From the NCBI RefSeq assembly GCF_002573715.1, contig NZ_PDHM01000016.1, forward strand, positions 661,649 through 725,648: a DNA stretch of 64,000 nt. The letters are read 5' to 3'. The notes beneath the pieces are model-generated. The model was not told where the DNA came from, did not search any database, and saw only the letters and a list, made by a program, of their open reading frames with translations. The translations under genes and the position numbers were made by a program. The stretch comes from Paenibacillus sp. EZ-K15. GTDB taxonomy: Bacteria > Bacillota > Bacilli > Paenibacillales > Paenibacillaceae. Positions 45,869-53,037 of the stretch are shown piece after piece (the first letter of the stretch is position 1; each line of letters opens with the position of its first letter).

Positions 45869-46201
45869 ATGGATCTGCTCTGGGTACTCATTGTTGGTGG
45901 ACTTATTGGCTGGTTAAGAGGCAACTTGATTGGGCGGGACGTACCGAGCGGTGTACTTGGGAACATTATTGCGGGTTTTATCGGTTCCTGTTTAGGAACA
46001 GAATTGCTGGGACCAAGGGGGCCGGTGATTGGCGGATTTCATATTATTCCAGCCATCGTTGGCTCGATTATTGCCCTGCTCATCTTCTTCGCTTTGGCAC
46101 GCGGCGGAGCATTTCCGAAGACGTTAACAAAAAAGAGACGGAAACCGATACCGTCGTTCATTAGATATTTTTATAAAAGATGCTGCCAGGGCATAAGATG
46201 A
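45869..46201 (+). CDS. GlsB/YeaQ/YmgE-type small membrane protein
   Basis: ATG 45869 follows AAGGAGA; an ATG at 45851 overlaps that site. The 110-residue protein has three glycine-rich hydrophobic segments (LLWVLIVGGLIGWLRGNLIG, GVLGNIIAGFIGSCLGTELLG, IPAIVGSIIALLIFFALARGG), the pattern of transglycosylase-associated stress membrane proteins. A basic C-terminal tail (KKRRKPIPSFIRYFYKR) is longer than usual. It is divergent from the response regulator. Its biochemical role is not established for the family. Confidence 0.85.
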   Translation: MDLLWVLIVGGLIGWLRGNLIGRDVPSGVLGNIIAGFIGSCLGTELLGPRGPVIGGFHIIPAIVGSIIALLIFFALARGGAFPKTLTKKRRKPIPSFIRYFYKRCCQGIR

Positions 46202-46446
46202 ACACTTACGGTCCTTTTTTTATTTTTGTACTGATTATGTCTGCGATTTCAGAGCATAGTCGTGACAATAGCGCAAGATGACGACCATACGAAGTTTGTA
46301 CGACTTATTAATAAAATTGTCGCTAAGTCTTGAATTGAAATGCAAAAACTGTCCTACATAATGCTACTTCATGAGGTTTTAATCGCTTTTCATTTAGATA
46401 CTTATCTAATCGGTAATCGGACTTTGTTCTTGTCCATTCCGGCAAT

Positions 46447-46490
46447 CGGTACAAGTTCTTGTCCTCGGCTTGGGACAAGAACTTGTACCG
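46447..46490. repeat. Dispersed hairpin element, copy 1
   Basis: An 18-base perfect stem (core CAAGTTCTTGTC / GACAAGAACTTG) closes an eight-base loop. A half motif TGTTCTTGTC lies 24 bases before it at 46423-46433 and a variant ATGTTCTCGTC at 46508-46518. A second copy is at 49713-49760 with the same core and loop size but different, still paired, flanks. Confidence 0.7.
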
Positions 46491-46587
46491 AGACCTTCAA
46501 TGGGACTATGTTCTCGTCCCCGACATCTTAGGCTAGTATTTTTCTGTTTTCTCTGGCCCATTATTTTTCTTGTACCGATAAAACAAA

Positions 46588-46610
46588 AAAGCCGCTAAAT
46601 TAGCGACTTT
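46588..46610. terminator. Bidirectional terminator between convergent genes
   Basis: AAAGCCGCTAA pairs with TTAGCGACTTT (one G-T pair), preceded by an A-run that serves as a T-run for the minus-strand S41 gene. Confidence 0.65.
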
Positions 46611-46702
46611 CAATGGGTCCATCAAACGGGTTTTAAAAAGAATTCAATTTTTAAACTTATAGTTCAACCGATGAAGTTCTTGTTTATGTAGGAGGAAACA
46701 GT

Positions 46703-48460
46703 TTAATAACCATTTTTAATTATTTCAACAGCTTTCTCAACATACTCGTCCCTACCTTCCATAATTCCTTCAATGGTTGGATCAAGACGAATATCAGGCT
46801 GCACTCCTATTCTTTGCGTTGGTTTTTTATCTGGATAAAATATACCGATTCCACTTATGCCCGTTTTTATATTTCCTGGGAGAGTAATTCTAAATAAATT
46901 GCCATCCGCTCCAGCAGTTGGCCTCCCAAGAACTATTGAATTTTCTGTTTTTCTCAGCAACATCGTTGTAAACTCACCGTTACTCATAGTATGTTCATTG
47001 ATTAAAATCACAACTTTCCCTTTATAAACCTCGTCATCTGTCCGTTGAGGCTTCCCTGAGGTAAGAGGTTCAAAATAATATTCACCTGGTACTGCACGAT
47101 TAGGAAGTGACGCTTTGGCAAACTCTTCCTCAGAAGGGATCAGATATTGGGCCAATTTATAGTCAACTGAGCTAGAAGGGTAGTTTCTAAGATCAACTAT
47201 CAGACCTTTAGTGTCCCACCATTTTTTCATAATGCTATCAATCTCGCCATCTACCAACAGACCGGCATTAATATAGTAGATCTCTCCGTTCTCCATTGCT
47301 TGTGATTTCGTATAAACAAAGTAATTAATCTCTTGTAGGCTGCTCGTCGCACTTATGTTCTTCGTTTTTCCCTGTCGAATTACAGTAACGTCCATATTCT
47401 TTTGATGAGTTCGGAATAATGCATTAAAGAAATGACCTGACGTGTCTTCTCGTGATTGTGAGATGTATTTTCTTCTATCTTCTAATAATTCATCAATACT
47501 ATTGTCACCTACTTTTAATACAATGTCTCCGACCTCAAGTCCACATTTGTTATAGACTGTACTTATAACAATCTGATTGTTAATTTCGACAAAGTTTGCG
47601 GGAAGCCGATACGTTCCAAAATACTCAGTAATGGATTCTCTATTTTTGCCACCCAAATAAACATGAGAATCGTGTACTCTAGTTGTTAGTTCTGCTAAGG
47701 TCATGAAATAGGAATCATAATCAGACCCATCTATCATTTTAGGAATAAACTCTAGAAGCACTTGATCCCAATCCTCTTCGATGACATCTTTATAAGGAAA
47801 ATAGTATTCGATAATATTCCAATAGCGGAATAAACCAAGCAACCTGTAGCCGGTGTCATCAAATTTCATACTAGTATAAGCGTTTTCATTATGCATAATC
47901 CCTAAGGGTGATTCATCATTAAAGCTAACGTATGCATTTTTCCGTTCTGAAATATTAGAATCTAAAATCTTTGATAATTCAAGACTCAGATCTGTTCCAA
48001 GATATTTCTCATCCTTGGACCAATCTGTGGTTGGACTGAGTTGTATGAACTCTTCGGAAAACTGGTATTGCTGTTCAAGATCCCCGGAAATGCTCTCATT
48101 ACCTAGCGCATGAACCCAATCATAGAGAATTGAATTCACATCCGAATTTTCTTCTAAAATAGAAGGCATCACCCGAAATAGCTCATAGTCCCAATTTATA
48201 TCCCCAGATACAACCTTAGGATGGTAATATTTCACCATTCCCCATACCTTACCGAGCTTAGCAAAATCCTCGATCTTCTGTTCAGAAAGGCTGGAAAATT
48301 TCATTCCACTTCCTTGGTCATACTCCTGCTTCTGCTCCTGCTCTTTCACTTGCTCAAGCTGATGAGTCTCTTGTGATGCAAAACATCCTGCAGTCATGAG
48401 GATAAACAATACACTGATAAATACAAAGAACATCCAGTTTCTTCTTTTTTTTAGTTTCAC
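46703..48460 (-). CDS. S41-family peptidase, lipoprotein
   Basis: The 585-residue protein starts at GTG 48460 after AAAGGTGG. It has a lipoprotein signal (MFFVFISVLFILMTAGC). Residues 65-270 are a helical region (LLGLFRYWNIIEYYFPYK), then a PDZ-like part (NKCGLEVGDIVLKVGDNSIDELL near 310) and the S41 catalytic domain (TKGLIVDLRNYPS near 405, GKVVILINEHTMSNGEF with the candidate nucleophile Ser, then VLGRPTAGADGN and GIFYPDKKPTQRIGVQPDI). Such enzymes cleave proteins at the cell surface. The upstream leader resembles that of the broken gene at 50182-50494. Its codons are AT-richer than the surrounding Paenibacillus-like genes. Confidence 0.88.
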   Translation of the reverse strand: MKLKKRRNWMFFVFISVLFILMTAGCFASQETHQLEQVKEQEQKQEYDQGSGMKFSSLSEQKIEDFAKLGKVWGMVKYYHPKVVSGDINWDYELFRVMPSILEENSDVNSILYDWVHALGNESISGDLEQQYQFSEEFIQLSPTTDWSKDEKYLGTDLSLELSKILDSNISERKNAYVSFNDESPLGIMHNENAYTSMKFDDTGYRLLGLFRYWNIIEYYFPYKDVIEEDWDQVLLEFIPKMIDGSDYDSYFMTLAELTTRVHDSHVYLGGKNRESITEYFGTYRLPANFVEINNQIVISTVYNKCGLEVGDIVLKVGDNSIDELLEDRRKYISQSREDTSGHFFNALFRTHQKNMDVTVIRQGKTKNISATSSLQEINYFVYTKSQAMENGEIYYINAGLLVDGEIDSIMKKWWDTKGLIVDLRNYPSSSVDYKLAQYLIPSEEEFAKASLPNRAVPGEYYFEPLTSGKPQRTDDEVYKGKVVILINEHTMSNGEFTTMLLRKTENSIVLGRPTAGADGNLFRITLPGNIKTGISGIGIFYPDKKPTQRIGVQPDIRLDPTIEGIMEGRDEYVEKAVEIIKNGY

Positions 48461-48900
48461 CGTTTTCCACCTTTCAGCTCAATAATTTATCTTTTTTCTT
48501 GTAAATCTTTTAGAGTACATTCTCACTCTTTACTCCGTAACCGTTCGTCCGGTCCTTTTTACTTCATATATTATACCAAATAATGGAATATGTAAAATTT
48601 TTCCTGCTACTACAACAAAAGCAGCTGATCACCTTGATCAGCTGCTTTCTTATTTTGATCGTGCTTTCGTTTCCCGTTAGTTTAATGGAAAATTCAATTT
48701 GCCTTCACTGCTTTGTCTGAGATTCCGTTTTTACGGATATCTTTGCTTCCAACGAAGGTTAATCGTCAATTCCATAAATAACTATGTCATTTCACATAAC
48801 TGAACAAATTTTAAAGAATAAGAGATCCTCTGACTGCCGCTACAGACGCAGAATCACTATTAAAGTAACGTGCCCTTTAGGCCGCTGGGTCAACCGCACA
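48461..48900. other. Leader of the S41 gene and gap to the DHFR-like gene
   Basis: Positions 48500-48575 hold a block (GTAACCGTTCGTCC) also found at 50518-50545 upstream of a broken gene. A terminator lies at 48617-48648. CCCGTTAGTTTAAT at about 48676 recurs at about 49629, on the other side of the DHFR-like gene. Nothing else is recognised. Confidence 0.5.
48617..48648. terminator. Strong hairpin terminator
   Basis: AAAGCAGCTGATCA pairs with TGATCAGCTGCTTT with almost no loop, with T-rich sequence on the plus side. It separates the S41 gene from the DHFR-like gene. Confidence 0.75.
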
Positions 48901-49437
48901 CTAAGCTGGAACGTAGGTCAACCTGATCACCTTCTCGCCAATTCGATCGCTTGCCACGAGGCGCAGCGGCGGCCGCGGACCGGCGAAGAACGGCTTGCCG
49001 TGACCCAGCACGACTGGATGGAGATAGAGTCGATACTCATCAACGAGACCGAGCTCCGTTAGACTGTGGGCCAACTCCGGTCCGGCAACTTCAATCTTCC
49101 CTTCATGCTGAGCCTTCAGCCCACGTATGGCCGCTGCGAGGTCGCCATCGATCAGAGAAGCGTTTGGACCGACGGACTTTAACGTCCTCGACACCACCCA
49201 CTTCGGTTTGCTTTGCCACGCCGCTGCGTATTCCCGTTCCGGCGCACCCCATTCAAAATGGTCTCCGTCCCAATACCGCATGGTCTCGTACATACGGCGC
49301 CCGTACAGGATGCCCGCGAGGCCGCGCACGTCGTCGATGAAATGACGGAATAGCACGGGATCGGGCTGAAATGCCGTGTGGTCGTGGTCAACGAATCCGT
49401 CCAGAGACTGGTTCAATGCGAAAACGATCTTTGCCAT
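48901..49437 (-). CDS. Dihydrofolate reductase-like (RibD C-terminal domain) protein
   Basis: The 178-residue protein opens AKIVFALNQSLDGFVDHD, the usual N-terminus of the RibD_C/DHFR-like reductase family, followed by ILYGRRMYETM, KWVVSRTLKSVG, IEVAGPELAHSLTELGLVDEYRLYLHPVVLGHGKPFF. These proteins bind NADPH; most, like this one, have no proven substrate. GGAGGAGAG lies just upstream of the start. The GC content is clearly higher than in the neighbours, with codons such as GCG and CGC, so it is probably imported. Direct copies of CCCGTTAGTTTAAT lie on both sides. Confidence 0.87.
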   Translation of the reverse strand: MAKIVFALNQSLDGFVDHDHTAFQPDPVLFRHFIDDVRGLAGILYGRRMYETMRYWDGDHFEWGAPEREYAAAWQSKPKWVVSRTLKSVGPNASLIDGDLAAAIRGLKAQHEGKIEVAGPELAHSLTELGLVDEYRLYLHPVVLGHGKPFFAGPRPPLRLVASDRIGEKVIRLTYVPA

Positions 49438-49712
49438 GCGACTGACTCTCCTCCCTGGTTTTCTCGCACATTCATCATCAAGATTGCACGTTCCATATGC
49501 AGCCTCCTTTATGTCTAGATTTTATCATCCAACAGTATGTCCGGTTTCTCATGGATTGCTAATGTGCACAGTTCTGGCTGACTGAATACAAATTTAATTT
49601 AACGAAGGATGGTAAATTAAACAATTCTGCCCGTTAGTTTAATCAAAGGACGTCTACTACCGTCGATGAAATTCTTTCCGGAATGTAACCATGTTCTTGT
49701 CATCAGTCGGAA

Positions 49713-49760
49713 ATGTTATCAAGTTCTTGTCATTGTGTTTTGACAAGAACTTGATAACAT
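49713..49760. repeat. Dispersed hairpin element, copy 2
   Basis: A 20-base perfect stem (core CAAGTTCTTGTC / GACAAGAACTTG, flanks ATGTTAT/ATAACAT) closes an eight-base loop. ATGTTCTTGTC lies 22 bases before it at 49691-49701, the same layout as copy 1 at 46447. A small GCCGC/GCGGC hairpin follows at about 49775. Confidence 0.7.
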
Positions 49761-49824
49761 AAATTCAAACAAGCCGCATAAATAGCGGCTTCTAATAGAT
49801 GTTAAAATACGTTTCTCTGTTTGG

Positions 49825-49968
49825 TTAATATGATGCAGTTGCACGTTGATTGTTTGTTGTTATATCAGGATGAGGTGGAAAATACCCATCAACTACTGCG
49901 ATAGCAATGTTTTCTCCTGTAAGATGCGATGGGACATCGAGGAAATCTCTTATGGATGGCCATTCCAT
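49825..49968 (-). pseudogene. Fragment of an S8 (subtilisin-like) serine peptidase gene
   Basis: The 47-codon minus-strand frame from ATG 49968 reads MEWPSIRDFLDVPSHLTG followed by ENIAIAVVDGYFPPHPDI and a stop at 49825. The second part is the catalytic-Asp motif of subtilisins (AVVD...HPD). The His and Ser motifs, the prodomain and the rest of the enzyme are absent, so it is a leftover piece. It lies in a 1.2-kb stretch with another broken minus-strand gene. Confidence 0.7.
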
Positions 49969-50181
49969 GTTCTTAGCTCACTTCTAAAATTACAATCGAT
50001 CAGCACAATGTACTTATTTAATTCCTATCATTTAAAGGCTCTTTGATGTGTGTCCTCATGTTCTTGTCTTTCGATATATGTCATTCCACATATATCCCCC
50101 TCAGATCATCACGATTTTCTCAACCGGCTTCATGCAATGTGGAGGCCATTGTGGAGGCGTAACACTTATCATCTAATTTTA

Positions 50182-50494
50182 TTACTTTCCTCCAACATGA
50201 AACACACCAATTACCGTTTGACCATCAACATCAAACAGCGGAATTTCACGACCATCAGGTGATCTACTGTTCTCTATTGCAATGGCTTCTCCGGGTGATT
50301 TTGGCAGCTCGCCATCTAAGTCTTTTTTTGCCCATAGCCTGCAGTGCCATCCACACCTATAGCACTGATTAATTCAGTGGCTTTGATTAGTCGTACTTTT
50401 AGCATATGGGCTTTGGAATACCATTACACCTACTACTACACACTATTAAAACCACACCAATCCATATTCTATTGCTTTTAGAATACATCCTCAC
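50182..50494 (-). pseudogene. Broken gene for a small exported protein
   Basis: GTG 50494 follows AAAGGAG and begins VRMYSKSNRIWIGVVLIV, a signal-peptide-like start, but the frame stops soon after. Shifted frames continue KATELISAIGVDGTAGYG, then DLDGELPKSPGEAIAIEN and SRSPDGREIPLFDVDG up to GVFHVGGK and TAA at 50182. At least two frameshifts and a probable deletion break it. The coherent C-terminal peptide shows it was once coding. Its promoter region is a near copy of the one before the S41 gene. I do not recognise the family by name. Confidence 0.7.
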
Positions 50495-50592
50495 ATTTTC
50501 GCTCCTTTCTCACTCTTCCCTCTGTAACCGTTCGTCCCGTCCTTTTCACACCATATAAATCTTTTATTATGATATTAATATTTCAACACTGC

Positions 50593-50635
50593 TTGACATG
50601 TGAATGAATTACCGATATAGTGTGAATCAATTCAC
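50593..50635 (+). promoter_or_regulatory. TetR gene promoter with two operators
   Basis: TTGACA (50593-50598) and TATAGT (50616-50621) are exactly 17 bases apart. GTGAATCAATTCAC (50622-50635) is a palindrome directly after the -10, and the related GTGAATGAATTACC (50600-50613) fills the spacer. The two sites are 22 bases apart, two helical turns. This is the classic layout for autorepression by a TetR-type protein. Confidence 0.75.
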
Positions 50636-50657
50636 GTCTCACATAAAGGAGTAATCT

Positions 50658-51317
50658 ATGCCAAAAAGTACTTTCTTTCGTTTAGATGAAGCAAGGCGCG
50701 AGGAAATATCTAATAGCGCTATGCATCTTTTTGTTGATCATCTTTACGAGGATATAACTATGAAGATGGTTTTGGATAGTTTGTCCATGCACCCCGGAAC
50801 ATTTTATCGGTATTTTGAAGACAAAGATGACCTATATTGTCTCTTAATACTTAATGTGACCCAGAAAAGAGCTGCATATTTTAATAACAGTAATGAAGAT
50901 TCCCTCCTCCAGTTTTTCCTTACTGGCTTATTTGGTAGCGTTAATGGCATTGTGACCGAGCCGCTGAATGAGTTGGAAATCAAACTCACTGAAACACTTT
51001 TATACATTCCTGAGAACATTTTGCTTAAAATATATCTGAATGTGCTAAAGGGCGAGTCATTCCCCTTAATCAAGGACATTTTACGCCGAATGAGAGTTGA
51101 TGGATATCTCAGACCTGATATTGACGACGACCTGATTTCTTTTATGTTTGAGTCGATGCAGTTTAATTTAGTCATGTTTTTTAGGGAATTCGATATTAAG
51201 GACTCTACGCTGCAACATAAGATTAGCAAGTACTTTGCTGACTTTATGAGTCATGGGCTGCTTGAAGATCATAAATATGCTGAAATGGTTAGCGATCTCA
51301 AGAAAGCCAAGGAGTAG
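50658..51317 (+). CDS. TetR-family transcriptional regulator
   Basis: The 219-residue protein has an N-terminal TetR DNA-binding domain (RLDEARREEISNSAMHLF, ITMKMVLDSLSMHPGTFYRYFEDKDDLY, residues 5-60) and a helical ligand-binding part with no named subfamily. AAGGAG precedes the ATG. The promoter carries two copies of a GTGAAT-N2-ATTCAC-like operator, so it is likely autorepressed. It precedes an alpha/beta hydrolase gene by 111 bases on the same strand; the pair probably forms one ligand-responsive operon. Confidence 0.9.
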   Translation: MPKSTFFRLDEARREEISNSAMHLFVDHLYEDITMKMVLDSLSMHPGTFYRYFEDKDDLYCLLILNVTQKRAAYFNNSNEDSLLQFFLTGLFGSVNGIVTEPLNELEIKLTETLLYIPENILLKIYLNVLKGESFPLIKDILRRMRVDGYLRPDIDDDLISFMFESMQFNLVMFFREFDIKDSTLQHKISKYFADFMSHGLLEDHKYAEMVSDLKKAKE

Positions 51318-51428
51318 ATATGATTCACTGAGGATTGGATGTAATCGTTTCACAGTTTTGAAAAGTGCTCATAGCGCAATGTATGTATTTCACATTCGCC
51401 ACTTTTAGTATTAAGGGGGAACAAGAAA

Positions 51429-52565
51429 ATGAAAACTTTTGACGCATTTCCTGAACCAATCGGCAGCTATGCTGTCGGTCGAACCCAGATGGATTTTGAG
51501 TATACGGCATCAGATCATTCAAAAAGAGAACTGACGGCGTTTGTGTACTATCCGTCCGACAGTAGCGAAGGTAAGACTACATCAACGTACATGTTTCCTG
51601 AAGTCTACGAAATGCTTGATGAGCAGCCACTTCTCGCTGCGTTGAAGGATGCTTACTCTATAGATATCAAGACCCAGTGTTACGACGATCTTGCTCTCTC
51701 CGGGAAGGAAAAGCGCTATCCGGTGTTATTCTATGTTTGCGGCGGGGGCGGTTCTCCAGAATGGGGTACCGTGATCTGTACTGACTTGGCAAGCATGGGA
51801 TATGTTGTGGTAAGCATCGGGCATCAGAATAGCACGATGTATAAGCGTAAAGATGGGCGCCTGTTTAATGTATCAAAGGATTTTTCGGATGTCATTATGG
51901 CGTTTTCTGAAGATCCGGAGATGGTGGCGTTGGCTGGTAAGATGGAGATGCGGCCTGACGATGAAACAGCCATTGAGATGTGCCAAAACGTGCTTACACT
52001 GCCGATACTTGCCAAGTTAACAGAGTATAGCGAATTACAGGCAGAAGATGTAAGGTATGTAGCCGATTATCTTTATAAACTGGACTCTGGAGAGCTGAAT
52101 TCCATCTTTAAGGGAAGATTGTTGCTTGACATCGGCATGGGCATAGTCGGACATTCTTATGGAGGGCCTACGACGGCGATGGTTTGCCGGGACGACGACC
52201 GGTTCGCCTGCGGGATTGGCTTGGATAGCGGTGCGTTCGGCCTTCAGGGCAGCGACCTTAAGAAACCCTTCTTACTACTGTTTTGTGAACCTAACTATAA
52301 CATGAATGCAATAATTGGCGCTAACAATAGCATGGAAACCTATTATTTCTCTGTTGATCGTGTTGCGCATTTAGATTACTGCGACATCGTGTTTACCAGT
52401 GTTAATGAGGAACTCAGAGGCGAACGGGATGCTATGGAGATGCGAAATCTTGTTACAGACTACACGAAGAACTTTTTTGATCATTACATACTGCAGAAGG
52501 CTGCAAGTGTGGAAAGTCTGGCATACGATGGCGTGGACTTGATCAAGAAGACCAGCAACAAGTGA
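51429..52565 (+). CDS. Alpha/beta hydrolase related to platelet-activating-factor acetylhydrolase
   Basis: The 378-residue protein has no signal peptide. The nucleophile elbow is GHSYGG with Ser243; Asp266 in GIGLDSGAFG and His314 in RVAHLDYCD complete a plausible triad. YPVLFYVCGGGGSPEWGT near residue 100 supplies the oxyanion region. The spacing of the triad and the N-terminal part (RELTAFVYYPSD) match bacterial proteins related to PAF acetylhydrolase and dienelactone hydrolase, which cleave short acyl or lipid esters. The substrate is not known. It is downstream of a TetR regulator and followed by a strong terminator, so a small-ester detoxification or lipid role is a reasonable guess. Confidence 0.85.
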   Translation: MKTFDAFPEPIGSYAVGRTQMDFEYTASDHSKRELTAFVYYPSDSSEGKTTSTYMFPEVYEMLDEQPLLAALKDAYSIDIKTQCYDDLALSGKEKRYPVLFYVCGGGGSPEWGTVICTDLASMGYVVVSIGHQNSTMYKRKDGRLFNVSKDFSDVIMAFSEDPEMVALAGKMEMRPDDETAIEMCQNVLTLPILAKLTEYSELQAEDVRYVADYLYKLDSGELNSIFKGRLLLDIGMGIVGHSYGGPTTAMVCRDDDRFACGIGLDSGAFGLQGSDLKKPFLLLFCEPNYNMNAIIGANNSMETYYFSVDRVAHLDYCDIVFTSVNEELRGERDAMEMRNLVTDYTKNFFDHYILQKAASVESLAYDGVDLIKKTSNK

Positions 52566-52617
52566 CATAACCAAGAGGTTGCTGATAATCGCATGTCAAA
52601 GAGCTAGTCGTACAGAC

Positions 52618-52656
52618 AGAGAGCCGATAACCCTATTACGCGGTTATCGGCTCTCT
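52618..52656 (+). terminator. Strong terminator after the hydrolase gene
   Basis: AGAGAGCCGATAACC pairs perfectly with GGTTATCGGCTCTCT across a nine-base loop. Confidence 0.85.
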
Positions 52657-53037
52657 CATATTTCAGGGATTGTTTTCTATTTGAGATGGTAAGCGGTGTT
52701 TTCAGCGTTGAAAAACACACTTGAAGATGTTAGTAATTGGCTGAATTCTAACAGACATTGAGATTACAAACCAAAGCTTCTCCTTTGTATTAAATTTATT
52801 TTTGTGTATACATGACAACTAAAACATTTACCTTTCTTCCTGAAGAGGCATGGGCCCATCGAATGGGAAGAGCTAACCAAGATAGGATAAATCAAATCGA
52901 AGGTTTGACCAATGTACTCACGCTCCGTTAGTTAAAAAGCGTTCGAGTTTTGTCTAGGTAAAACAATCGGAACAACACTTCCGTAAATCGGATTTCTAAC
53001 AAGCCCCTTTCGATCTGGGCGCCGCCCAGCCGGGCCA
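52657..53037. other. Intergenic region downstream of convergent genes
   Basis: No recognised gene. A 39-codon frame at 52812-52931 lacks a ribosome binding site. A hairpin-like CGGAA/TTCCG segment lies near 52970. The sequence beside the GH43 stop (52930-53037) seems unrelated to the Ig-like domain it interrupts. Confidence 0.4.

Larger units (their letters stand above)
46202..46702. other. Intergenic region with long hairpin and terminator
   Basis: This gap between convergent genes holds the hairpin of 46447-46490, related short motifs at 46423 and 46508, and a terminator at 46588-46610. No coding sequence is recognised. Confidence 0.6.

Noticed and set aside
52812..52931. 39-codon plus-strand frame starting MTTKTFTFLPEEAWAHRMG
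   Set aside because: It has no ribosome binding site and no motif I recognise. It may be a remnant, but I cannot support a gene.
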